Source: Bacteroidaceae bacterium (lineage in GTDB: Bacteria > Bacteroidota > Bacteroidia > Bacteroidales > Bacteroidaceae). From it: 64,000 nucleotides of DNA. This document shows, piece after piece, positions 26,957-34,361 of this stretch. The DNA lies in contig JAFUYM010000038.1 in the NCBI GenBank assembly GCA_017470525.1, positions 1-64,000 of the forward strand. Reading direction: 5' to 3'. The translations under genes and the position numbers were made by a program. Under the pieces are notes generated by a model, which did no database searches, had not been told where the DNA came from, and saw nothing but the letters and a program-made list of their open reading frames with translations. Each line of letters opens with the position of its first letter. The first letter of the stretch is position 1.

Positions 26957-28555
26957 ATGCAAAAGATTATTGAGATAACAGGTGGAGAGGTGCGCCATCC
27001 TCTCTACAAGATGAATGCACCGATTGATTTTGAATTGCTGGCTGGCGAACAGTTGGCGATTGTGGGTGATAATGGTAGCGGAAAGACTCGCTTGGTGGAT
27101 ATTTTGACTGGAAAGTGTGCCTTGATGCCATTGAATGGGGTGAAGTATGACTTTGCTCCCAGTAAGGCAAAGATGGTGAGTGACAACATGAAGTACCTTA
27201 CCTTCAGGGATTCATACGGCACTACAGAAGGAGTCTATTACTATCAGCAGCGATGGAATCAGAACGATATTGAAGAGACGCCCGTGGTGAGAGATTTGCT
27301 GGCAGAATCGTTCCGCATTGCTGAAGAAGGATTGACACGCAAGACGGTGTTTGACAAATTTATGGTGCGCGAAGAGACTCCCGAGCAAGAGGTTGCACGT
27401 TTGGCACAAGAGGCTGCGGATAAGGCAGAAATGCATGCGGAGTTGGAGAAAGTTCGTAAGCATCTTTTTGAGGTTTTCCATTTGGAACAATTGTTGGATA
27501 AGCATGTGATATTATTGAGTAGCGGAGAATTGAGGAAGTTTCAACTGACCAAGACGTTGATGACCAATCCACGGGTGCTGATTATGGACAATCCTTTTAT
27601 TGGGCTTGATGTGAATGCCCGTCAGCAGTTGGGAGAGTTCTTGACATTATTAACGAAAGAAACAAATGTTTCTGTGGTATTGGTGCTCTCAAAGACTGAT
27701 GACATTCCTGATTTCATCACTCATGTGGTGCCTGTGACGGATTTGAGGGTGGGGAAGAAGATGACGTTGCAGGAATACAAAGAAAGTGTTGTGCCAGTTC
27801 CGCCAAGGATGCTGTCGGAAGAAAAGGAAAAGGCGATTTTATCTATGCCTTATTCGGCGGATGCTGATACCGATGTGATGCCAGGAATAGAGCACGTGAT
27901 AGATTTCCGGAAAGTGAATATCCGTTATGGCGAACGCACCATTCTGAAAGACCTCAGTTTCACGGTGATGAATGGTGAGCATTGGGCATTGAGCGGTGAG
28001 AATGGAGCAGGGAAATCAACGCTGCTGAGCATTGTATGTGCTGACAATCCGCAGAGTTATGCCAATGATATTGTGTTGTTTGGGCATCAGAGAGGGAAGG
28101 GCGAAAGCATCTGGGACATCAAGAAACATATCGGATATATCTCTCCTGAAATGCATCGTGCCTACATGAAGGATATTCCTGCTGTTGATATTGTGGCGAG
28201 CGGATTGAGCGACCAGCCCATGCACTGGGCGAAATCCACTGACCCAAGGGTGAGGGCGGTTTGTGAGTTCTGGATGGATGTGTTTGGTATCAAACAATAT
28301 GCCGACACCACTTTTTTGAAACTGAGTAGTGGTGAACAACGTTTGGTTTTGTTGGCAAGGGCTTTTGTGAAAGATCCTTCTCTGCTGATTCTTGATGAAC
28401 CTTTGCATGGGCTTGACTTGAAGAATCGCCGTTTGGTGAAAGATGTCATAGAGGTGTTTTGCCGACGAAAGAACAAGACGATGATCATGGTGACTCATTA
28501 TCAGGAAGAGTTGCCAAGAAATATTGACCACTCCATTTTTTTGAAGAAAAATTGA
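26957..28555 (+). CDS. Tandem ABC ATPase, ModF-like
   Basis: 532 residues with two nucleotide-binding domains and no membrane segment. Domain 1 has Walker A GDNGSGKT (about 37-44) and signature LSSGELRKFQLTKTL, but its Walker B ends MDNPFIGLD, with Asn in place of Glu. Domain 2 has Walker A GENGAGKST (about 350), signature LSSGEQRLVLLARAF and Walker B LLILDEPLHGLD. The layout is that of ModF/PhrA-like proteins, whose role is unclear; a transporter partner is not encoded nearby. The first domain is probably hydrolysis-impaired. The next gene begins 20 bp downstream on the same strand. Confidence 0.85.
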   Translation: MQKIIEITGGEVRHPLYKMNAPIDFELLAGEQLAIVGDNGSGKTRLVDILTGKCALMPLNGVKYDFAPSKAKMVSDNMKYLTFRDSYGTTEGVYYYQQRWNQNDIEETPVVRDLLAESFRIAEEGLTRKTVFDKFMVREETPEQEVARLAQEAADKAEMHAELEKVRKHLFEVFHLEQLLDKHVILLSSGELRKFQLTKTLMTNPRVLIMDNPFIGLDVNARQQLGEFLTLLTKETNVSVVLVLSKTDDIPDFITHVVPVTDLRVGKKMTLQEYKESVVPVPPRMLSEEKEKAILSMPYSADADTDVMPGIEHVIDFRKVNIRYGERTILKDLSFTVMNGEHWALSGENGAGKSTLLSIVCADNPQSYANDIVLFGHQRGKGESIWDIKKHIGYISPEMHRAYMKDIPAVDIVASGLSDQPMHWAKSTDPRVRAVCEFWMDVFGIKQYADTTFLKLSSGEQRLVLLARAFVKDPSLLILDEPLHGLDLKNRRLVKDVIEVFCRRKNKTMIMVTHYQEELPRNIDHSIFLKKN

Positions 28556-28574
28556 AAATTGAAGAATAAAAGAT

Positions 28575-29159
28575 ATGAAAATTATTTATTTCCACGGATT
28601 TGGTTCCTCCCATGCTAGCGGAACCGTGCAGATTCTGCAACGAGAATTGACAGAAGACCAAGTGATTGCTCCAGATATACCCATCGATCCGGCAGAGGCG
28701 CTTCCTTATCTGAAAGAACTGTGTGAGAAGGAGCAGCCTGACCTCATCATCGGTACGAGCATGGGTGGCATGTATGCACAGCAGATGCGTGAGTTTAAGC
28801 GTATTCTGGTGAATCCTGCCTTTACCATGTCCACGATGTCGAAGGTGCTGAAGACGGGTGAACATCCTTTCTTCAATGGCCGTTATGATGGAGCCAAGAC
28901 TTTCAAAATCACGAAAGACATCATTCAGCATCACAATCAGATGGAACGTCAGCAGTTTAAGGATATCACTTCTGAACAGAAAGAGACTTGCTGGTGTCTC
29001 GTAGGATTGCACGACACTTCTGTTACCAATGCGGAATCTCTTTTCAAGAAGAATTATCTTTCTGACCACGTCATCCGCTTCGATGGAGAGCACCAACTGA
29101 ACGACAAAGTTATCAAGAAAGTGCTTATCCCTCTTATTACGCAGTTACGAAGCGAATAG
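28575..29159 (+). CDS. YqiA/YcfP family alpha/beta-hydrolase
   Basis: 194 residues, cytoplasmic. The start MKIIYFHGFGSSHASGTVQI has the family's oxyanion HGFGSS motif. The nucleophile elbow is IIGTSMGGMYAQ with Ser62, and the His is in FDGEHQLN near the C-terminus. Family members are small esterases of unknown natural substrate. It is probably co-transcribed with the ABC ATPase 20 bp upstream and is followed by a long palindrome. Confidence 0.88.
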   Translation: MKIIYFHGFGSSHASGTVQILQRELTEDQVIAPDIPIDPAEALPYLKELCEKEQPDLIIGTSMGGMYAQQMREFKRILVNPAFTMSTMSKVLKTGEHPFFNGRYDGAKTFKITKDIIQHHNQMERQQFKDITSEQKETCWCLVGLHDTSVTNAESLFKKNYLSDHVIRFDGEHQLNDKVIKKVLIPLITQLRSE

Positions 29160-29187
29160 GAGGTGTCAAAATGAAGTGGACTTATAC

Positions 29188-29245
29188 CCTCAAAACCGAC
29201 CTCGTCGACATCGGTCAACCGATGTCGACGAGGTCAGTTTTGAGG
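29188..29245. terminator. 28-bp inverted repeat between convergent genes
   Basis: Left arm 29188-29215 and right arm 29218-29245 are complementary except for one pair, with a 2-nt loop. The outer ends are CCTCAAAAC and GTTTTGAGG, and the core is GACATCGGT-CA-ACCGATGTC. It sits between the esterase stop and the sppA stop and could terminate both transcripts. The core is related to the element at 38444-38517. Confidence 0.6.
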
Positions 29246-29302
29246 CTTTGTGCCACACTCACATCTTATGAGTGTTTGTATTGCCTATAGAGGTGATCAC
29301 AT

Positions 29303-31087
29303 TTACAAATTGAACATCAGATAATAGGGCAGAGATGCTTGGATGCCGCTCTTTTGTCCTACGTTTTTCAGTTCAGAGAAAACGGAATAGTAGTCGCCAA
29401 GTGCTTCTTTGATTTGCTTGTCGGCATAACTGGTGCCCTGCATCTGTTCTAAGAGGCTGTCGAAGATGGTAGGTTTGGCAGGGTAGTTGATGACAGATGC
29501 CTCGTCCACTTTTGCCAGTTTCTTGGCTTTTGCAATGGCTTCTTCCAATCCGCCAAGTTCATCAACCAATCCAATCTGTTTGGCATGCAAGCCTGTCCAG
29601 ACACGTCCTTCCCCTATCTTCTTGATGTCATCCTGCTTCATCTTTCTGCCGTCAGCACAACGCTTGGTGAAGAGTTCGTAACCCTTGTTGATATATCCCT
29701 GTGCAAGTGCACGTTCCTGTTCTGTAAAAGGACGGGAGAAATCGCCGAAGTCAGAGAATTGGTTGGTCTTCACTGTGCTGAAATGGACACCCAATTTATT
29801 GTTCAGCAGTTCGCCAGCATTGGGGAACATGCCGAAGATGCCGATAGAACCAGTGATGGTGGTCGGTTCGGCATAGATGTAGTTAGCAGCGCAACTGATG
29901 TAGTAGCCACCTGATGCAGCCATGTCACCCATGCTGACCACGATGGGTTTATTGGTCTTGATGTTCATGACTTGATGCCATATCTGTTCGCTTGCGTATG
30001 CGGAGCCGCCACCTGAATTGACACGCAACACCACTGCTTTCACATCGTCGTCGTTTGCCAACTTCTCCAAGTCCTTAATGACTTTTTTGCCCACAATCTC
30101 TGGTTCAATGTTGAAGCCAGAAGTCTCTTCTTCCACGATGTTGCCAACAGCATAATAGACAGCCACTACATTACCGCTTGTTCCTTTAGGTTCGCTGGAA
30201 GCAATACCAGCCAAGTCCTTCACGGTGATGGTGTTATAGTCATCAGGAGAATCCACTTTCATCATTTCAGAAATCGTCGTTGAGACAGCGTCGCTGTAGG
30301 CAACGGCATCCACCAATTTCTCTTTCATGTAGAGGTTGGTGCCTTTGAAGAGCATCATCGAGTCAGCCAACGTGTTCAGTTTTTCCACGCTGATGCCACG
30401 GCTCTTGCCCACTGCCTGAGTCATTTCTCCCCAAATTTCCCTGTCGTAGGTTTCAATCTGCTCGCGGTTCGCGTCGCTCATTTCCGAAAGGAGGAACGGT
30501 TCGACGGCACTCTTGTAGGTGCCCACCTTCACCACTTGCATATCGACTCCCACCTTTTGTAAAAGGTCTTTGTAGTAGGTCACTTGGCTCGACAATCCGC
30601 CCCAGTCAATCATGCCTTGAGGGTTAATCACCACCTTGTCGGCAACGGAACACACGTAGTAGGCTCCTTGTGTGTAAGTGTCACCATACGCTACAATGAA
30701 TTTTCCGTCTTTCTTGAAATCCACCAATGCCTTGCGGATGGCTTGCAGAGAGGCAGGCATTGCACCTGCGAACGTGCCAGCCTCAATGTAGATGCCTTTC
30801 ACCTTGTCCTCTGTCTTGGCACGTTCGATGGCAGCGAGGATATCGTCCAAACCCTGTTCCATGAGTGCTGCATTGCCCAACACTTCGGCAAAAGGATTGT
30901 CCGTGCTACGTTCGCTGATGGTGCCTTGTAGTTGGATGACCAACACGCTGTTATCTTTCACTGTGGCAGTGGTAGTGCCCATGGTTGCCATGCCCACCAA
31001 ACTGAGCACGGACATAATCGTGATAATCACGCCTACAATCAAGATGCCGACGACTGTTGCCAGCACATACTTAAGAAATTGTTTCAT
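29303..31087 (-). CDS. sppA: Signal peptide peptidase SppA, 67K type
   Basis: 594 residues with an N-terminal transmembrane helix (about 8-32). SppA cleaves leftover signal peptides in the inner membrane using a Ser-Lys dyad. The catalytic Lys192 is in GTYKSAVEPF and the nucleophile Ser392 is in MGDMAASGGYY. Two S49 domains are visible, with the Gly-rich RVNSGGGSAYASEQ in the C-terminal one. The CPBP protease gene lies 59 bp upstream on the same strand across an AT-rich repeat spacer. Confidence 0.95.
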   Translation of the reverse strand: MKQFLKYVLATVVGILIVGVIITIMSVLSLVGMATMGTTTATVKDNSVLVIQLQGTISERSTDNPFAEVLGNAALMEQGLDDILAAIERAKTEDKVKGIYIEAGTFAGAMPASLQAIRKALVDFKKDGKFIVAYGDTYTQGAYYVCSVADKVVINPQGMIDWGGLSSQVTYYKDLLQKVGVDMQVVKVGTYKSAVEPFLLSEMSDANREQIETYDREIWGEMTQAVGKSRGISVEKLNTLADSMMLFKGTNLYMKEKLVDAVAYSDAVSTTISEMMKVDSPDDYNTITVKDLAGIASSEPKGTSGNVVAVYYAVGNIVEEETSGFNIEPEIVGKKVIKDLEKLANDDDVKAVVLRVNSGGGSAYASEQIWHQVMNIKTNKPIVVSMGDMAASGGYYISCAANYIYAEPTTITGSIGIFGMFPNAGELLNNKLGVHFSTVKTNQFSDFGDFSRPFTEQERALAQGYINKGYELFTKRCADGRKMKQDDIKKIGEGRVWTGLHAKQIGLVDELGGLEEAIAKAKKLAKVDEASVINYPAKPTIFDSLLEQMQGTSYADKQIKEALGDYYSVFSELKNVGQKSGIQASLPYYLMFNL

Positions 31088-31146
31088 AGTTTATTGTTAA
31101 TTGTTCATTGTTAATTATCAATTATGAATTATGAGTTATCAATTGT
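31088..31146. repeat. AT-rich spacer repeat (ATTGTTAATTGTTCATTGT / AATTATGAATTATGA type)
   Basis: The spacer is built from short repeats such as TTGTTAATTGTTCATTGTT and AATTATGAATTATGAG. Similar tracts occur at 32207-32256 and 40056-40082, all between minus-strand genes. Confidence 0.7.
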
Positions 31147-31965
31147 TCATTGTTGTTGGTATTCTTTCCAGAAATATCTGAGCAGCATGAAACAGATTGC
31201 AATTCCGATAGCCATGCTTCCGATGGCAACTCCTTGACCGCCCATCCATTCCACCATGCTGAAGTCTTTCAGTTCCTCGCCCATCGAGTACATCTGCCAC
31301 ACAGCGATGCTGTTGTTCAGAATGTGCAATATACTTGTAAGAACGATATTCCCGCTCTTATAGTATATGATGCCAAGGATAATTCCCATGGCTGCGGCAA
31401 AAGGCACTTGTGCAGGGTTCAGATGGATGATGCCAAACGCAAGGGCAGAGCCGACAATGGCAACCCATTTGTTCACACCGTTGCGGAGCATGTAGCCCTC
31501 CACTCCCTCGCGGAAAATAAATTCCTCAATGATGGGACCGACCACGCCGACGCACAAGGCACCAGCCACACTGTTCGACATGTCCAGGAACGTGTCTTCC
31601 ATCAGGTTCGGCAAGTCGAGCATCTCCTCCATGATGTTGAGGGCAAAGATGCCGATGATGGCAGCCATGATGCCGATGATGCCCCATTTCCAGTCAATCA
31701 TCTTCAGGTTCAGCACACTCTTCCAGTCAACCATTTTCAACAGGGCAATGATACCAACAGTCAAGATGCCGCTGATGGCAATTGCCCAAGCCAATGCGTC
31801 TGTTCCAACAGAATTCATCAGTGTGTTTGGGTCGCCAGAGGCTTTTGTACTTTCTATTAATTCAGGATGTATCACTAATCCCCCTACGGCGATAACGATT
31901 CCTGCGGCAGCCTGCATGAACAGAAACACAATCACTGCCAAAATTGGATAAAGATATTTTTTCAT
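31147..31965 (-). CDS. CPBP family intramembrane glutamic protease
   Basis: 272 residues, about seven to eight transmembrane helices. The family motifs are present: Glu147-Glu148 with Arg152 in GPIIEEFIFREGVEGYMLR, His181 in FGIIHLNPAQ, and a third His in SILHILNNS. CPBP (Abi/CAAX-like) proteases cut within the membrane; the target is unknown. It is downstream of an HTH gene, a DUF2975 gene and an SPFH gene on the same strand, a set that suggests membrane-related regulation. Confidence 0.9.
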   Translation of the reverse strand: MKKYLYPILAVIVFLFMQAAAGIVIAVGGLVIHPELIESTKASGDPNTLMNSVGTDALAWAIAISGILTVGIIALLKMVDWKSVLNLKMIDWKWGIIGIMAAIIGIFALNIMEEMLDLPNLMEDTFLDMSNSVAGALCVGVVGPIIEEFIFREGVEGYMLRNGVNKWVAIVGSALAFGIIHLNPAQVPFAAAMGIILGIIYYKSGNIVLTSILHILNNSIAVWQMYSMGEELKDFSMVEWMGGQGVAIGSMAIGIAICFMLLRYFWKEYQQQ

Positions 31966-31990
31966 TATTTTTTATGAATGATTTATGAAA

Positions 31991-32194
31991 TTATACTTCT
32001 TGATATTCCAATATGTCTCCCGGCTGACAATCTAAGACCTTGCAGATAGCCTCCAAGGTGGAGAAGCGCACAGCCTTCGCCTTGCCAGTCTTCAGCACCG
32101 ACAAGTTCGCCTGGGTGATGCCGATACGCTCAGCCAACTCACCCGACGAAATCTTTCGTCGTGCCATCATTACGTCTAAGTTCACCACTATCAT
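31991..32194 (-). CDS. Small XRE-type helix-turn-helix regulator (YozG-like)
   Basis: 67 residues, almost only an HTH domain: LAERIGITQANLSVLKTGKA is the helix-turn-helix and LEAICKVLDCQPGDILEY the closing part of the Cro/CI fold. Proteins of this size are often paired with DUF2975 membrane proteins, as here (gene at 32253). It likely controls its own operon; no operator could be identified. Confidence 0.92.
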   Translation of the reverse strand: MIVVNLDVMMARRKISSGELAERIGITQANLSVLKTGKAKAVRFSTLEAICKVLDCQPGDILEYQEV

Positions 32195-32206
32195 ACCTGA
32201 TTTTGA

Positions 32207-32256
32207 ATTAGGAATGAGGAATTATGAATTGTTAATTGTTCATTGTCCATTGTCAA
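32207..32256. repeat. AT-rich spacer repeat, second copy
   Basis: AATTATGAATTGTTAATTG followed by TTCATTGTCCATTGTCAA repeats the units seen at 31088-31146. It lies in the 58-bp spacer between the DUF2975 and HTH genes. Confidence 0.65.
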
Positions 32257-32975
32257 ATCGTCAACTCCTGTTCTTCCTTCATTTTTCGTCCTATCTTGAA
32301 AATCTGCCCAAACAGCAGCATGCCGAAAGCAGAGTAGAGCAGGGCGATGTCAGGCATTTGCATGATGGTCAGGTCATACGCCTCAAACTCAAATTCCTGA
32401 ACATTGACAAAGTAATTGTAAAGTTGTGCTACCCATCCCATCAAATACATTGCAAATACTGACCAGCCGCCCCAAGCCAACTGTGTTTCTGTGCTCTTTT
32501 CGAAGATGCGTCCTTTATTCACAGAAATGACGAGTTTGATAAATGCCACAAAGAATACGATAACTAATATGAGATTCAGATAACTAATGCCTTGCAGAAC
32601 TCCCATTCTGTTAATTCCATTCTCAGGCATCACAATCCCCATCACCGTCATCATCGGCATCTTTTCTCCCGTTTTCAGATTGACGATGCTGTCACCTGAA
32701 TTGAATCCCATCAAATACTCGCCTTTGGGCATCATCTCCACAGGAGCCATCTTGTATATTTTCCCTACGACCTCCATAGGGTCTCTGTCCACTCCCATCT
32801 GCTTCTCCTTCTTTGCCATGTTATAGCCAGCCTTTCCGCCTTGATACATCTGGTAGCCCATCTTGAACATGTGCAAGCCAACCCCGAACACGATAGCCAC
32901 GATCAGCAGCCCGCAATATAAATTGAACTTCTTTTTCATAAGTGAAATCTGTTTTATTCGTTCAATTCGCTTCAT
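32253..32975 (-). CDS. DUF2975 membrane protein
   Basis: 240 residues. Hydrophobic segments are at about residues 18-38, 125-150, 170-190 and 210-228. The pattern and the neighbouring YozG-like regulator identify DUF2975, a family of unknown activity usually encoded with such a regulator. Translation may begin at 32975 (7 bp after the SPFH stop) or at the Met13 codon at 32939 (MKKKFNLYCG), which would look more like a membrane-protein start; the sequence does not decide. Confidence 0.8.
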   Translation of the reverse strand: MKRIERIKQISLMKKKFNLYCGLLIVAIVFGVGLHMFKMGYQMYQGGKAGYNMAKKEKQMGVDRDPMEVVGKIYKMAPVEMMPKGEYLMGFNSGDSIVNLKTGEKMPMMTVMGIVMPENGINRMGVLQGISYLNLILVIVFFVAFIKLVISVNKGRIFEKSTETQLAWGGWSVFAMYLMGWVAQLYNYFVNVQEFEFEAYDLTIMQMPDIALLYSAFGMLLFGQIFKIGRKMKEEQELTI

Positions 32976-32982
32976 TTGTTGT

Positions 32983-33945
32983 TCAGTTCGTTCCTGAATT
33001 TACTACTGGTTGTGCAGGCTCTTCTGCACAGAGCACTACCAGCAGATTGCTCACCATCGAAGCCTTCTGGCTGTCGTCCAGATTCACAATCTCTTCGTCC
33101 TTCAGTTTGTCCAGTGCCATCTTCACCATCGACACCGCACCGTCCACAATCTTCTCTCTTGCTGTGATGATGGCTGCTGCTTGCTGACGGCGGAGCATAA
33201 CTGCTGCAATTTCAGGAGCGTATGCCAAATAGTTGATGCGAGCCTCCAACACTTCCAGACCTGCCATAGCCAAGCGCTCATTCAGTTTGTTGGTCAGCAC
33301 CTCGTTGATTTCGGCACTGCCACCACGCAGCGTCACCTCATTGCTTTTGCTGTCCTCATCGTCGTAGGCATACATGCCTGCCACTTCTCGCAAAGCCGAG
33401 TCGCTCTGCACCCTCACAAAATTCTCAAAGCGATTCATTCTGGCTGCCGAACTGCTGCCAGTGCCAGCAGCAGCCACCACCTCCGTGTCAATGTCGAAGA
33501 TGGCTTTGTAGGTGTCCTTCAGTCGCCACACCAGCACCAAGCCAATCATCACGGGGTTGCCCGTCTTGTCGTTTACCTTGATGGGGTCGGCATTCAGGTT
33601 TCTGGCTCTCAGGCTCACATTCTTCACTGTCATGAACGGATTCAGCCAATAGAAACCCGTCTTGCGGAACGTGCCCACATACTTGCCGAAGAAAGTCATC
33701 ACCTTTGCCTCATTAGGCTCCAGCATCGAGAAGCCGCAACTGCAGATGATGGCAGCGATGAGCAGTAACACGGAACTCACAATCCATGCCGTGCCCGTCG
33801 TGTTGGCTTCCTCGTCAAAAGCGATGACCGCTTGTACAAAACTATACACCACTGCCACATACAGGCAGATGTCGATGAAACACATCACAAAGCCGTTCAG
33901 CGAACCGCCTCGGAATTCATACTCGGAATGGTTACTTGTTGCCAT
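32983..33945 (-). CDS. SPFH (stomatin/prohibitin-like) domain protein
   Basis: 320 residues. Two N-terminal hydrophobic segments (about 18-45 and 55-75) precede an SPFH domain with EPNEAKVMTFFGKYVGTFRK and KTGFYWLNPF, then a helical region (MAGLEVLEARINYLAYAPEI and AAVMLRRQQAAAI). SPFH proteins form membrane microdomain scaffolds, often with proteases. It is the first gene of the SPFH-DUF2975-HTH-CPBP run and has a good promoter upstream. Confidence 0.92.
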   Translation of the reverse strand: MATSNHSEYEFRGGSLNGFVMCFIDICLYVAVVYSFVQAVIAFDEEANTTGTAWIVSSVLLLIAAIICSCGFSMLEPNEAKVMTFFGKYVGTFRKTGFYWLNPFMTVKNVSLRARNLNADPIKVNDKTGNPVMIGLVLVWRLKDTYKAIFDIDTEVVAAAGTGSSSAARMNRFENFVRVQSDSALREVAGMYAYDDEDSKSNEVTLRGGSAEINEVLTNKLNERLAMAGLEVLEARINYLAYAPEIAAVMLRRQQAAAIITAREKIVDGAVSMVKMALDKLKDEEIVNLDDSQKASMVSNLLVVLCAEEPAQPVVNSGTN

Positions 33946-34029
33946 AATTCTTTAGATAGTAAAATGTTTAGTAGTAAAATTATTGTTTAATTTGAATGAT
34001 TTATCGTTATTCGATAACTTTTTTCGGTG

Positions 34030-34061
34030 CAAAGGTAAAACATATTTTAATAACTACCAAA
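34030..34061 (-). promoter_or_regulatory. Promoter of the SPFH operon
   Basis: Minus strand: TTTG (34061-34058), 20-bp spacer, TACCTTTG (34037-34030). It lies about 85 bp upstream of the SPFH start. It occupies one part of the 416-bp spacer 33946-34361; the rest holds the AT-rich sequence and the palindromes described separately. Confidence 0.75.
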
Positions 34062-34191
34062 TAAAAACAGAAAAAAATTATCGAAAAACAATAATTTTTT
34101 TCTTTGTGCCATTTCCATCATCCTCAAAATGTCCTTTTTCTCTCCCAACCATCTCCTTTTTGTCCTTAAACTCCACACTCAGGACCTCTCT

Positions 34192-34316
34192 GAGGTTTCA
34201 CCCACAAGGCTCGCGAGGATGGTGGGTGAAACCTCACGAGCCTTGTGGCTGTAGCGTAATTACGGTGAAGGGCATAGCGTAATTACGCTACAGGGCTTGA
34301 CGTAATTGCGCTGCTG
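34192..34316. repeat. Composite palindromic element with overlapping hairpins
   Basis: GAGGTTTCACCCAC (34192-34205) pairs with GTGGGTGAAACCTC (34222-34235). CCACAAGGCTCG (34202-34213) pairs with CGAGCCTTGTGG (34237-34248). The two stems overlap and cannot both form with full length. Next, CTGTAGCGTAATTACG (34249-34264) pairs perfectly with CGTAATTACGCTACAG (34278-34293), and a diverged third copy is at 34301-34316. The element is 46 bp downstream of the minus-strand gene ending at 34362. Confidence 0.85.
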
Positions 34317-34361
34317 AGTGCAGGGTGAGAAATTGATGCTATTCTTTTTGGAAAACTTGTT

